Positions 19,729 through 31,592 of a DNA stretch of 64,000 nt are shown here, piece by piece. The notes under the pieces were generated by a model. The model saw only the letters and a list, made by a program, of their open reading frames with translations, had not been told where the DNA came from and did no database searches. The translations under genes were made by a program, and so were the position numbers. The DNA comes from Pseudomonas sp. NFIX28 (GTDB lineage Bacteria > Pseudomonadota > Gammaproteobacteria > Pseudomonadales > Pseudomonadaceae), in NCBI RefSeq assembly GCF_900107395.1, contig NZ_FNPW01000005.1:182869-246868 (forward strand), given 5' to 3'. The stretch's first letter is position 1; every line of letters begins with the position of its first letter.

Positions 19729-21039
19729 ATGACCGCTTTACAGGAAGCGCCGGCGCTCAATGCGTCGGCTCCCAGTCGGCGCGCAATTATCGCCATCACA
19801 CTGGGCAACGCCCTGGAGTTCTACGACTTCATCGTCTACAGCGCCCTGGCCACCTTGATGGGGCGCCTGTTCTTTCCATTCACCGATGAACCCTTGTTGC
19901 AATTGATGCTGTCGCTGGCGGTATTTGGCACCGGTTTTATCAGTCGGCCCATCGGCGGCATCCTGATTGGCCTGTATGCCGACCGTCGAGGCCGCAAACC
20001 GGCGTTGCGACTAAGCCTTTGGCTGATGGCCATTGGTTCGCTGCTGTTAGTGATCGCCCCCACTTACGCCCAGGCCGGCCTGCTGGGCCCGTTGCTGGTG
20101 CTGCTGGCGCGCCTGGTACAAGGCTTTGCCGTGGGTGGCCAGGTCGGTGCGGCCACCTCCATGCTGATGGAGTACGCCAACGACCGAACACGCGGCTATT
20201 ACTGTAGCTGGCAGCTGTTGAGCCAGGGCCTGGGGGTACTCTGCGGCACATTGGTGGTGGCGTTGCTGGGCGCAGTCCTGTCACCGGAAGCCATGGACAG
20301 TTGGGGCTGGCGGATGGTGTTCGCGGTCGGCGTGCTGACGATCCCGGTAGGTGAATACATTCGCCACCGGCTGGATGAAACTGCCGCCGTTAGCACCAGC
20401 TCGCCCCAAGGTGAGCCTGCGCCAGACCAGGAGCCGGCGGGGCCGTTGCTGCGCCAGCATTCGCGGCAGATTATCGCCGGAGTGTTAGTGGCGGTGGGAG
20501 CAACGGCACCGACCTTTATCATTAGCCACTACCAGGCCAACCACGCCGTGACCTTGCTCGGCATGCCCCTGTCGGTGGCGATCTGGGCGGCCTCGGCGTC
20601 GGCGCTGCTGACGGTGCTGCTGTCGGTCCCGGCGGGGCGACTGAGCGACCGGATCGGCCGGCGCCGATCGATCCTGCTGCCGCGGCTGGCGTTGCTGGCG
20701 CTGATCTACCCTGGCTTCCTGCTGCTGCATGCCATGCCTGGCTTGCCAATGCTGCTATTGGTAGTCAGCCTGCTGAGCGTGCCTTTGGTATATACCTCGG
20801 TACCCTCCCTTGCAGTGTTGCCGGAGCTGTTTCCACGCCGCATCCGTGCCAGCGGCATGTCCATCGTCTATTGCCTGGGAGTCATGGTGTTCGGCGGTTT
20901 TGCGCAGTTCTTCGCCTCCGGCCTGATCAAGCTCACGGGCGACCCCAGCTCGCCGGCCTGGTATGTGATGGCCTGCATTCTGTTGTCGCTGATCGGCCTG
21001 GCCATGGTGCCGGAAACCGCGGGCAAAGCCTTGGACTAA
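19729..21039 (+). CDS. MFS transporter, metabolite:H+ symporter (MHS) family
   Basis: A 436-residue protein with 12 predicted membrane segments, the first following the MHS signature GNALEFYDFIVYS. It has the loop 2-3 motif ADRRGRKPAL and a second copy after helix 8 (GRLSDRIGRRR). Relatives carry citrate, dicarboxylates, shikimate or similar organic acids. It lies 17 bases after the M20 amidohydrolase gene and most likely imports that enzyme's substrate. The substrate itself is undetermined. Confidence 0.87.
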   Translation: MTALQEAPALNASAPSRRAIIAITLGNALEFYDFIVYSALATLMGRLFFPFTDEPLLQLMLSLAVFGTGFISRPIGGILIGLYADRRGRKPALRLSLWLMAIGSLLLVIAPTYAQAGLLGPLLVLLARLVQGFAVGGQVGAATSMLMEYANDRTRGYYCSWQLLSQGLGVLCGTLVVALLGAVLSPEAMDSWGWRMVFAVGVLTIPVGEYIRHRLDETAAVSTSSPQGEPAPDQEPAGPLLRQHSRQIIAGVLVAVGATAPTFIISHYQANHAVTLLGMPLSVAIWAASASALLTVLLSVPAGRLSDRIGRRRSILLPRLALLALIYPGFLLLHAMPGLPMLLLVVSLLSVPLVYTSVPSLAVLPELFPRRIRASGMSIVYCLGVMVFGGFAQFFASGLIKLTGDPSSPAWYVMACILLSLIGLAMVPETAGKALD

Positions 21040-21044
21040 ACCTC

Positions 21045-21080
21045 CCGCTGCCGGCCTGGAGAGCATCGGGCCGGCAGCGG
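21045..21080. terminator. GC-rich hairpin between convergent MFS and serB genes
   Basis: CCGCTGCCGGCC pairs perfectly with GGCCGGCAGCGG across a 12-base loop. There is no T run, so termination is inferred from the hairpin and its convergent setting. Confidence 0.55.
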
Positions 21081-21129
21081 ACTCAGGTTCCGCGGTGCGC
21101 AGCCTGGCGACGGCGCACCTCCTACTAGA

Positions 21130-22344
21130 TCAGCTTTGGCCGTCGCGATCGCGGAAGCCCAGCAGATACAGCACGCCATCCAGGCCCAGGGTGGAGATCG
21201 CCTGTTTGGCCGACTGCTTGACCAGCGGCTTGGCGCGGAAGGCCACGCCCAGGCCGGCGATCGCCAGCATCGGCAAGTCGTTCGCGCCGTCGCCCACCGC
21301 GATGGTCTGCTCCAGGCGCAAACCTTCCTTGGCGGCCAGCTCGCGCAGCAGATCGGCCTTGCGCTGTGCATCGACAATCGGCTCGACCGCCACACCGGTC
21401 ACTTTGCCGTCGACCACTTCCAGCTCGTTGGCGAATACGTAGTCGATCCCCAGCTTGGCCTGCAACTGCTTGGCAAAGTAGGTGAAGCCACCCGAAAGAA
21501 TCGCGGTCTTGTAACCCAGGCGCTTGAGTTCGGCGAACAGCGTCTCGGCACCTTCGGTCAGGCGCAGCGATGCGCCGATGGAGTCCAGCACCTTGATATC
21601 CAGGCCCTGGAGCAAGGCCAGGCGCTCCTTGAAGCTGGCACGGAAATCCAGTTCGCCGGCCATCGCCCGCTCGGTGATTTCCGCCACCCGGTCACCCACG
21701 CCGGCCGCCTTGGCCAACTCGTCAATGACTTCCGCCTCGATCAGCGTCGAATCCATGTCGAACACCGCCAGGCGGCGATTGCGACGGAACAGCGAGTCTT
21801 CCTGGAAGGCGATATCGACGTTCAGTTCCTGGGCCACGCTGAGGAACTCGGCACGCAAGGCCTGCGGATCGGCAGTTTCGCCGCGCACGGAAAATTCAAT
21901 GCAGCCCTTGCCCTTGTCGGCCGGGGTGTCCAGCGGCATGCGCCCGGAGAGACGATCGATGTGGTCGATGTTCAAACCGTACTTGGCAGTGATCGAACTG
22001 ACGCGCTGCAGTTGCTCGGCGGTGACCTTGCGGGTCAGCAAGGTGACGATATGGCGCTTCTTGCCCTGGCCACCGACCCATTGCTGGTAATCCTCTTCGG
22101 AAACCGGCGTGAAACGGACCTGCTGGTCCAGCTCATAGGCGGTGAACAGGATGTCCTTGAGCACCGACGAACTCTGCTCGTTATCCGGAATTTCAACCAG
22201 GATGCCGAACGACAGAGTGTCGTGAATCACCGCCTGACCGATGTCGAGAATATTCACACCACCCTGGGCCAGAACCCCGGTAATAGCCGCAGTGAGACCC
22301 GGACGGTCTTCACCGGTGATGTTTATCAGGACGATTTCACGCAA
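21130..22344 (-). CDS. serB: Phosphoserine phosphatase SerB with N-terminal ACT domains
   Basis: SerB makes L-serine from phosphoserine, the last step of the phosphorylated pathway. The 404-residue form has an ACT-like N-terminal half (INITGEDRPGLTAAITGVLAQGG, then a second repeat at about residue 95). The HAD phosphatase half carries DMDSTLIEAEVIDEL, LSGGFTYFA and GDGANDLPML. The long form with regulatory domains is typical of Pseudomonas. It is divergent from a YtjB-like membrane gene, the same partnership seen in E. coli. Confidence 0.97.
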   Translation of the reverse strand: MREIVLINITGEDRPGLTAAITGVLAQGGVNILDIGQAVIHDTLSFGILVEIPDNEQSSSVLKDILFTAYELDQQVRFTPVSEEDYQQWVGGQGKKRHIVTLLTRKVTAEQLQRVSSITAKYGLNIDHIDRLSGRMPLDTPADKGKGCIEFSVRGETADPQALRAEFLSVAQELNVDIAFQEDSLFRRNRRLAVFDMDSTLIEAEVIDELAKAAGVGDRVAEITERAMAGELDFRASFKERLALLQGLDIKVLDSIGASLRLTEGAETLFAELKRLGYKTAILSGGFTYFAKQLQAKLGIDYVFANELEVVDGKVTGVAVEPIVDAQRKADLLRELAAKEGLRLEQTIAVGDGANDLPMLAIAGLGVAFRAKPLVKQSAKQAISTLGLDGVLYLLGFRDRDGQS

Positions 22345-22478
22345 GGCGCACCCCCGCAGGTGGAAAAAAACCGCATTCTACCCACTTTCAGTGACCATCG
22401 GGCACAGCCAGCGCTTTGCCGGTCTAGGGCCTGTCGCTATACTGCGCCTCAACTTCACGGACAAAAGAGCCGAGCTCA

Positions 22479-24023
22479 GTGAACCGGCCCACGCCAGTTA
22501 AAACCGATAACTTCTTCCTGCTGATCTTCCGTGCGCTGCGCCACCGCCGCGTACCGATTGCATTGCGCATTGCCAGCCATAACGTGATCCTGGTCGCCCT
22601 GGCCCTGGTGATCTATGCCTGCGTGATGGGGCTGCAATTCAAGCAGGCCATGCACGAACAAGCCGACGCCCTGGGCCAGAGCCTGACCACCCAGACCGCG
22701 ACCTCGGCCACCGAGCTTCTGGTGTCCAACGACATCCTCAGCCTCAACGTGCTGCTGAATAACCTGACCAAGAACCCGCTGGTTGCCCACGCGGCGATCT
22801 ACAGCGTGGACAACCGCATCCTCGCCGAAGCCGGCCAGCGCCCGAAAAGCAGCCTGCTGGGCGAAACCGAAGGCGTCTACCAGACCAAGATCACCTTCCA
22901 GGACGTGACCGCGGGCAACCTGCGCATCAGCCTGGACATGGAACAGTTCCAGCAGCCGATGACCATCAGCCTGCAGAGCATGGGCATTCTCAGCGCCATC
23001 CTGCTGGCCCTGGCCCTGGCCTTGAGCCTGCGCCTGGGGCGGCACATCTCCACTCCGCTGATGCAACTGCGGGTCTGGCTGCGGGACATCGACGAACACA
23101 CCCCGGCCACTCAGCGCCAGGACGAGATCGGCGACCTTGCGCGCCAGCTGCACGCCAGCTTCGCACCGGAGAAGGTCGAGCCGGAACCGGAACCGCAAGC
23201 CGAGATCGACGATAGCGACTACGACGACAGCGAAGACGCCGAGCCGACCTTCGAGGTGCGCAACCTGCGCGACCCGAGCTTCGATGAAAGCGCTCCGGTG
23301 GCTGGCCTCAAGCCCGCGCCACGGCACGTAGTCAGCGCCGAAGAAGACCTGGCCGACGATGAAGACCCGTTCGCCGACCTGCGCGACAGCTCGTCCACCG
23401 CGACCGCTACCAAGCCGATCGTCAAGACCGCCGTCCCGGCGCAGCCGCAACACAGCGCGGTGTTGGCAGTGCAACTGGGCGCCCAGGAACAACTGCGCCG
23501 CCTGCCGCGCGCGCGCCTGACGGAGTTGCTGGAACGTTATCGCGATTGCCTCGACCAGGCCGCCTCGCTGTACCAGAGCGAACTGCACACCCTGAACGAC
23601 GGCAGCACGCTGATGCTGTTCCACAGCGAAGACAGCGGCGACGATTACCTGACCAACGCCATCTGCTGCGGTGAATTGTTGCGTGCCTTGGGGCATGCCC
23701 TGCAAATCGAAGTGGCCGACAGCGGCATCACCTTGCAGCTGCAACTGGGCCTGACTTTGGGCGATGAGCTGTTCGGCCTGAGCCAGATCGACCTGCTGCT
23801 GACCGAGACCGCCCAGGACGCCCTGGCACTGTCCCAGCACAGCCGCAACCTGCTGCTGGTCGAGCGCAAGATCAATGACGACGCCCTGATTCGCCAGCGC
23901 GCGCGCATTCGTCCGATCGCCAGCCCGGAAGGTGCCTGCTGCGTCGAACGCCTGATGGAGCCCTACCCGTCGATGCTCGAGCGGCAACTGGCGCGGATGC
24001 ATGAGACCCGCGCCAAGCTGTAA
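22479..24023 (+). CDS. SerB-linked YtjB/AhpA-like HAMP membrane protein
   Basis: A 514-residue inner-membrane protein read from a GTG. Membrane helices lie at about residues 33-52 and 169-187, with a periplasmic loop between. A HAMP-like segment (188-228) follows, then a very acidic linker (230-305) and a globular domain (325-514). The N-terminal half and the divergent position next to serB match the YtjB/SMP/AhpA family of E. coli and Vibrio. The C-terminal domain has a strand pattern (AVLAVQLGAQ, then LNDGSTLMLF) that faintly recalls class III nucleotide cyclases, with one metal Asp apparently lost. The function is unknown. Confidence 0.8.
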   Translation: MNRPTPVKTDNFFLLIFRALRHRRVPIALRIASHNVILVALALVIYACVMGLQFKQAMHEQADALGQSLTTQTATSATELLVSNDILSLNVLLNNLTKNPLVAHAAIYSVDNRILAEAGQRPKSSLLGETEGVYQTKITFQDVTAGNLRISLDMEQFQQPMTISLQSMGILSAILLALALALSLRLGRHISTPLMQLRVWLRDIDEHTPATQRQDEIGDLARQLHASFAPEKVEPEPEPQAEIDDSDYDDSEDAEPTFEVRNLRDPSFDESAPVAGLKPAPRHVVSAEEDLADDEDPFADLRDSSSTATATKPIVKTAVPAQPQHSAVLAVQLGAQEQLRRLPRARLTELLERYRDCLDQAASLYQSELHTLNDGSTLMLFHSEDSGDDYLTNAICCGELLRALGHALQIEVADSGITLQLQLGLTLGDELFGLSQIDLLLTETAQDALALSQHSRNLLLVERKINDDALIRQRARIRPIASPEGACCVERLMEPYPSMLERQLARMHETRAKL

Positions 24024-24031
24024 GCCAGTCG

Positions 24032-24072
24032 CCCAACAAAAAAGCCCGCAGCGATGCGGGCTTTTTGTTGGG
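24032..24072. terminator. Intrinsic terminator after the YtjB-like gene
   Basis: CCCAACAAAAAAGCCCGCA and TGCGGGCTTTTTGTTGGG form a long near-perfect stem over a GCGA loop, with T and A runs suiting both directions. Confidence 0.92.
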
Positions 24073-24087
24073 TGTTGATCGGCTGAC

Positions 24088-24161
24088 GCCATCGCGGGTA
24101 AGCCTCGCACCTATCTGCTTCTGTAGGAGCGGCCGGTCGACGCTCGATTGCCCGCGATAGC
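24088..24161. repeat. REP-type inverted repeat
   Basis: GCCATCGCGGGTAAGCCTCGCACC is followed by GTAGGAGCGGCCGGTCGACG and then GATTGCCCGCGATAGC, a diverged head-to-head REP pair of the same family as the one at 10104. Confidence 0.75.
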
Positions 24162-24213
24162 AATCTGCAGAACACCGCAGAGCGCCCGAGCCACCGAACA
24201 ACTCCCCAGAAAC

Positions 24214-24243
24214 GACAAAGCCCGCTGATCAGCGGGCTTTGTC
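24214..24243 (-). terminator. Perfect palindrome after the PqiC-like gene
   Basis: GACAAAGCCCGCTGATCAGCGGGCTTTGTC is a 30-base perfect palindrome with short T runs, 16 bases past the stop of the lipoprotein gene. It is probably that gene's terminator. Confidence 0.75.
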
Positions 24244-24258
24244 CTGGAACCACAACAC

Positions 24259-24972
24259 TCAGAAGCGGAACACTTCCATATCCGTGCGGATAGGCGTGGC
24301 CATCGGAATCTTCGGCTTCTCCTGCTCGGCCGGCTTTGCCGCCGGTGCCGGCGCCGCCTTACGCGGTACCTCGGCTACCGTAGGCTGGTTGGCCAGTGGC
24401 TTGAGCGCTCCCGACAATTGCTCGGCCAAGCGCTGCAGCAATACGCCCTGGGCCTGGACCTGAGACGCGGTGGTGCCGGCATGCTGCTCTTGCAGATGAA
24501 CGATACGGTTGTCGCGAACCTGCCCACGACGATCGATCAGGCGCCATTGCGCGTCCAGCACTGCCGGTTGCGAGGCACCCGAATCCAAGCGAGTGATCGA
24601 CAGCAGCACCTGGACATCCGGGGTGAAGCCAGCACTCGCCGGCGCCAGCACGACCCGCTGGCTATCCAGCTGGCCGGCGACCTGGCGCAACAGCAATTGA
24701 TCGATATCGGAAGACAGGCTGCCGGCCCAGCGACCATCGGTCGAAGCCTGCAGGCTGCCGTCGTTCTGGCGTTGCAGCAAGGTTTCACGTTGCAGATAGT
24801 CGGCAACCAGTACCGGCCCCAGCAATACGGCCATACCGGCACTTTGTGCCGGTTGAGCTGGACTTCCGCTGTCCAGCTGATACAGCGACACCGGCTGGTG
24901 CACGCTGCAGCCCGCCAGGCCAAGAACGCCAGCGAGCAAGAAAACAAGAGGAAGGCGCAGAGCAGTCATCAT
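24259..24972 (-). CDS. PqiC-like (YmbA) outer-membrane lipoprotein
   Basis: A 237-residue lipoprotein with signal peptide and lipobox LAGC (Cys about residue 22), then the ABC-transport auxiliary domain of the PqiC/YmbA type (SLYQLDSG, VLLGPVLVADYLQRETLLQR, RWAGSLSSDIDQLL). PqiC works with PqiA and PqiB in lipid transport between membranes, but no MCE or PqiA-like gene is next to it here, so its partner lies elsewhere. The C-terminal 45 residues are rich in Pro, Ala and Lys and end METFRF-like (MEVFRF). Two ATG codons stand in a row; the first is used. Confidence 0.82.
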   Translation of the reverse strand: MMTALRLPLVFLLAGVLGLAGCSVHQPVSLYQLDSGSPAQPAQSAGMAVLLGPVLVADYLQRETLLQRQNDGSLQASTDGRWAGSLSSDIDQLLLRQVAGQLDSQRVVLAPASAGFTPDVQVLLSITRLDSGASQPAVLDAQWRLIDRRGQVRDNRIVHLQEQHAGTTASQVQAQGVLLQRLAEQLSGALKPLANQPTVAEVPRKAAPAPAAKPAEQEKPKIPMATPIRTDMEVFRF

Positions 24973-25148
24973 CCCATCCAGGTGGCGGCCACAAGGCTAG
25001 CCACAGTGTAAATACTCAAAATAACCCTGAATAACGCTCAGCCACGCCGGCGCTTGAAAGCGCATATCATCCGTGAATATGCGCCGTGACTCCAGTGCTG
25101 TAGCGTCGATCTACCGGTTAAATCGCAGATCGGACGCTCTACCCCGCA

Positions 25149-27935
<2,787 letters not shown>

Positions 27936-27939
<4 letters not shown>

Positions 27940-28919
27940 GGCTTGGCACTCCAACCGCCTTCGGGCGCGGCGAAGCGCCAGACGATCGGGCGTTTTTCAC
28001 CGTCGGCACGGGCGCCGGTGTTGTTATCCACACCGATCCAGGCGCCGTCGGCATCCACCACCAGCGCCTCGGTCAGGCCATAGGCCTGAGAATAACGTCG
28101 GTTGTCCTGCAACGCCTCGGCGGCAAACGACCAGCAACGCTCGACCTTGGCGGTCGATGCATCCCGGCGACAGATCTGAAACGCATTGCGCTCGAGGGTG
28201 AACAACTTGTCCTCGAACAGCGACAGGTCGGCAAAATCCCGGGATACCGCCTTGGCCTTGGGCATCTGCGACGGCTGCATTTCCAGCCCCGCTTCGCTGA
28301 GCAGCACGCAACCGCCGTCGCAGTCCCAGACGCTCTGCTGACGCTTGATCAACAGCAGCCCGCGACGCTCGCGCTCGGCCGCCAGCCAGATCCTGTCGCC
28401 GGCCGGGTTGACCGCCAGGCCTTCGAACAAGGCATTGAAGTGCAGCAACATACCGCTGGCCCGGGCCTCGCGCACCATGATCGGCGAAATCTTCAGCCAG
28501 GCCGCCGAGCCCGTCGGCGGCAACTGCAACACCGCCGCGTGGGACTCGCTGACCACATACTTGTTGCCGGCGCTGTCGCAGCTAATGCCTTCGAAATCCA
28601 GGTCGCCACCGCGCACGAACGAAGCCGCCCAGTTGCGCGAGCTCAAGCCCCACGGCAAACCGCTGTCCGGCACCGGCGGCACCTCGATGCGCACGGTTTC
28701 GGCCTGCCACACGCGGTCGCTGGTATCGAGCCGGTAGATCTGGTCATCGTCGCGATCGGAGACGGTCCACAGTTCCTTGCCGCATACCGCCAGCCCCGAA
28801 AGGTTGCCGCCGCGCATGCCGTCTACCGGATGCTCGGCCAGCAGCCGCAACTCGGGCGCAGTGCCGGCCATCGCCGAGGTTGCCAATAGCAGTAACGCCA
28901 GGGCAAAGCCTCTGCGCAT
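27936..28919 (-). CDS. Secreted esterase-like/phytase-like beta-propeller protein
   Basis: A 327-residue protein with a signal peptide (ALALLLLATSAMAG) and a fold of the phytase-like/esterase-like type (PF13449): NLSGLAVCGKELWTVSDRDDDQIYRLD, DLDFEGISCD, FNALFEGLAVNPAGDRIWLAAERER, then AVVDADG-like repeats. Acidic residues at blade edges suggest calcium binding. No biochemical role is established for this subgroup. Its start shares a base with the parE stop and its stop overlaps the retropepsin start, so it is coupled to both. Confidence 0.8.
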
Positions 28920-30826
28920 CAGGCCAGAACCTCGGCCAGGTTGCCCTTGGACTCCAGCCAGCTCTTGCGATCGCCGGCGCGTTTCTTCGCCAGCAGCATG
29001 TCCATCATTTCCGAGGTCGCGGCGAAATCTTCACCAAGGGTCAACTGCACCAGGCGCCGGGTGTTCGGGTCCATGGTGGTTTCACGCAGCTGCGGCGGGT
29101 TCATTTCACCCAGGCCTTTGAATCGGGTGACCTGCGGCTTGCCACGCTTCTTCTCGGCCACCAGGCGATCGAGAATGCCGTCGCGCTCGGCTTCGTCGAG
29201 GGCGTAGTAAATCTCCTTGCCCAGGTCGATGCGGTACAGCGGCGGCATCGCCACATAGACGTGGCCGGCATCCACCAGCGGGCGGAAATGCTGGACGAAC
29301 AGCGCGCAGAGCAGCGTGGCGATGTGCAAGCCGTCGGAGTCGGCGTCCGCGAGGATGCAGATCTTGCCGTAGCGCAGCTGGCTCATGTCCTCGGCGCCCG
29401 GGTCGACCCCGATGGCCACGGCAATGTTGTGCACTTCCTGGCTGGCCAGGACTTCGCTGCCATCGACTTCCCAGGTGTTGAGGATCTTGCCGCGCAGCGG
29501 CAGGATCGCCTGGAACTCCTTGTCCCGCGCCTGCTTGGCCGAACCGCCGGCGGAGTCACCTTCCACCAGGAACAGCTCGGAACGCATCGGGTCCTGGCCG
29601 GCGCAGTCCGCCAGCTTGCCTGGCAGCGCCGGGCCCTGGGTAATGCGTTTGCGCTCGACCTTCTTGCTGGCCTTGAGGCGACGGCCGGCGTTGCTGATGG
29701 CCAGTTCCGCCAGTTGCATGCCCAATTCGGGGTTGGCGTTGAGCCACAGGCTGAACGCATCCTTGACCACACCCGAAACGAAAGCGGCCGCCTCGCGGGA
29801 CGACAGGCGCTCCTTGGTCTGGCCGGAGAATTGCGCGTCCTGCATCTTCATCGACAGAACGAAGGCAATGCGCTCCCAGACGTCTTCCGGCGCCAGTTTC
29901 AGGCCGCGCGGCAGTAGGTTGCGAAACTCGCAGAACTCGCGCATGGCATCCAGCAGGCCCTGGCGCAAACCGTTGACGTGGGTGCCGCCCTGGGCGGTCG
30001 GGATCAGGTTGACGTAGCTTTCCTGCACGCTGTCGCCGCCTTCCGGCAGCCACAGCAGGGCCCAGTCCACCGCTTCCTTGTTGCCGGCCAGGCTGCCGCA
30101 GAAGGGTTCGGCCGGCAGGCGTTCGAATTCGCTGACCGCATCCACCAGGTAAGAGCGCAGGCCGTCTTCGTAATGCCACTCGACCTTTTCACCGGTGCCT
30201 TTGTCTTCGAAACTGACCAGCAGCCCCGGGCACAACACGGCCTTGGCCTTGAGCACGTGCTTGAGGCGGCTGACGGAGAATTTTGGCGAATCGAAGTATT
30301 TCGGATCCGGGGCGAAGTACACGCTGGTCCCGGTATTGCGCTTGCCGACGCTGCCGACCACTTCCAGTTCGGTGGCCTTGAAGCCGTCGGCGAAGGTCAT
30401 CTGGTATTCGTTGCCGTCACGCTTGACCCGCACCCGCACCTGGTTCGACAAGGCGTTGACCACGGAAATACCCACCCCGTGCAAACCGCCGGAGAACTGG
30501 TAGTTCTTGTTGGAAAACTTGCCGCCCGCATGGAGCTTGGTGAGGATCAGCTCGACACCGGACACACCCTCTTCCGGGTGAATGTCCACCGGCATGCCGC
30601 GGCCGTCATCGGATACTTCCAGGGAGTGGTCGGCATGCAGGATGACCTGGATCGACTTCGCGTGCCCCGCCAGGGCTTCGTCGACGCTGTTGTCGATGAC
30701 TTCCTGGGCGAGGTGGTTCGGCCGGGTGGTGTCGGTGTACATGCCCGGGCGTTTGCGCACCGGGTCGAGGCCCGAGAGGACTTCGATGGCGTCTGCGTTA
30801 TAAGAGCTAGCGCTGGGAGTGGCCAT
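28919..30826 (-). CDS. parE: DNA topoisomerase IV subunit B
   Basis: ParE supplies the ATPase and TOPRIM parts of topoisomerase IV. Over 635 residues it shows the GHKL ATP site (VIDNSVDEALAG, DDGRGMPVD, GGLHGVGISVVNALS) and a transducer with QTKERL. The TOPRIM motifs EGDSAGGSAKQ and DADSDGLH are followed by the C-terminal GLGEMNPPQLRETTM. ParC is encoded two genes downstream, so both subunits come from one transcript. Confidence 0.97.
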   Translation of the reverse strand: MATPSASSYNADAIEVLSGLDPVRKRPGMYTDTTRPNHLAQEVIDNSVDEALAGHAKSIQVILHADHSLEVSDDGRGMPVDIHPEEGVSGVELILTKLHAGGKFSNKNYQFSGGLHGVGISVVNALSNQVRVRVKRDGNEYQMTFADGFKATELEVVGSVGKRNTGTSVYFAPDPKYFDSPKFSVSRLKHVLKAKAVLCPGLLVSFEDKGTGEKVEWHYEDGLRSYLVDAVSEFERLPAEPFCGSLAGNKEAVDWALLWLPEGGDSVQESYVNLIPTAQGGTHVNGLRQGLLDAMREFCEFRNLLPRGLKLAPEDVWERIAFVLSMKMQDAQFSGQTKERLSSREAAAFVSGVVKDAFSLWLNANPELGMQLAELAISNAGRRLKASKKVERKRITQGPALPGKLADCAGQDPMRSELFLVEGDSAGGSAKQARDKEFQAILPLRGKILNTWEVDGSEVLASQEVHNIAVAIGVDPGAEDMSQLRYGKICILADADSDGLHIATLLCALFVQHFRPLVDAGHVYVAMPPLYRIDLGKEIYYALDEAERDGILDRLVAEKKRGKPQVTRFKGLGEMNPPQLRETTMDPNTRRLVQLTLGEDFAATSEMMDMLLAKKRAGDRKSWLESKGNLAEVLA

Positions 30827-30868
30827 GGGGTCTCGTCGTTAGTCGTTCAATGAAATAGAAGCGAGGGT

Positions 30869-31477
30869 TCACAGCGAGGTGAAATCGATCGCCTGGTACT
30901 GATCCGGGCCGATGCCGGCAAAATTCAACAACGCCGGCAATTGTCCGGCAAAACCCTGGAAACTATGGTCGCCGCCGGCCTGGATGCGCAAGGCACAGGC
31001 TCGGTAATACAGCTGGGCGCTGCGATAGTCCAGCGTCTCGTCACCTGTCTGCAGCCAGACCTGGAACCGCTGCGGGTCCTGGGGCGCCGGCACTTCCAGC
31101 TCGGCCAGGGCCGTCACGTGGTCGTGGGTCAGTTCCCAGGTTTCCCCGGTATAGAGGTTGGTCTGCGTGCCCAGAAAACCGTCGAACATCCGGTGCGGAC
31201 TGACCGCGGGGTTGATCAGCAAGGCTTTCAGGCCATGGCGCTCGGCAAGGTGAGTCGCATAGTAGCCGCCGAGAGAGCTGCCGACCAGCAGTGGCCGCCC
31301 GAGTTCGGCAATCGCCTGCTCCAACTGGCCAATGGCCTCGCGCGGATGATGATGCAAGGCCGGCACGCGCAACTGCTCAGCGCGGCCGATCGCTGCCATG
31401 ACAGCCGCCAGCTGGCTGGCTTTCTTCGACGCCGGTGCGCTGTTGAAGCCGTGGATATACAGGATCGAACCGGACAT
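30869..31477 (-). CDS. yqiA: YqiA-family alpha/beta-hydrolase esterase
   Basis: A 202-residue single-domain alpha/beta hydrolase. MSGSILYIHGFNSAP gives the oxyanion HG segment, and the nucleophile elbow is GSSLGG (Ser about residue 73). An Asp in LQTGDETLDY and a His in GGDHSFQGF complete the triad. Relatives hydrolyse short-chain esters. An upstream extension that overlaps cpdA is rejected; ATG 31477 precedes the conserved start. It lies between cpdA and parE as in many gamma-proteobacteria. Confidence 0.88.
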   Translation of the reverse strand: MSGSILYIHGFNSAPASKKASQLAAVMAAIGRAEQLRVPALHHHPREAIGQLEQAIAELGRPLLVGSSLGGYYATHLAERHGLKALLINPAVSPHRMFDGFLGTQTNLYTGETWELTHDHVTALAELEVPAPQDPQRFQVWLQTGDETLDYRSAQLYYRACALRIQAGGDHSFQGFAGQLPALLNFAGIGPDQYQAIDFTSL

Positions 31478-31592
31478 GCGCACTCCCTTTGCATCGTGCA
31501 AAAAGGCGCAGTTTACAGGGTGTATCGCTGCTTGACTTGTGTTCAGGTGTATCCCTTTGTCCCGTCGCCACAGGCTGCGGCCCTGGGCGAAG

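Noticed and set aside
25102..25139. Imperfect hairpin downstream of parC
   Set aside because: The stem has a bulge and no T run, so it is not a convincing terminator.
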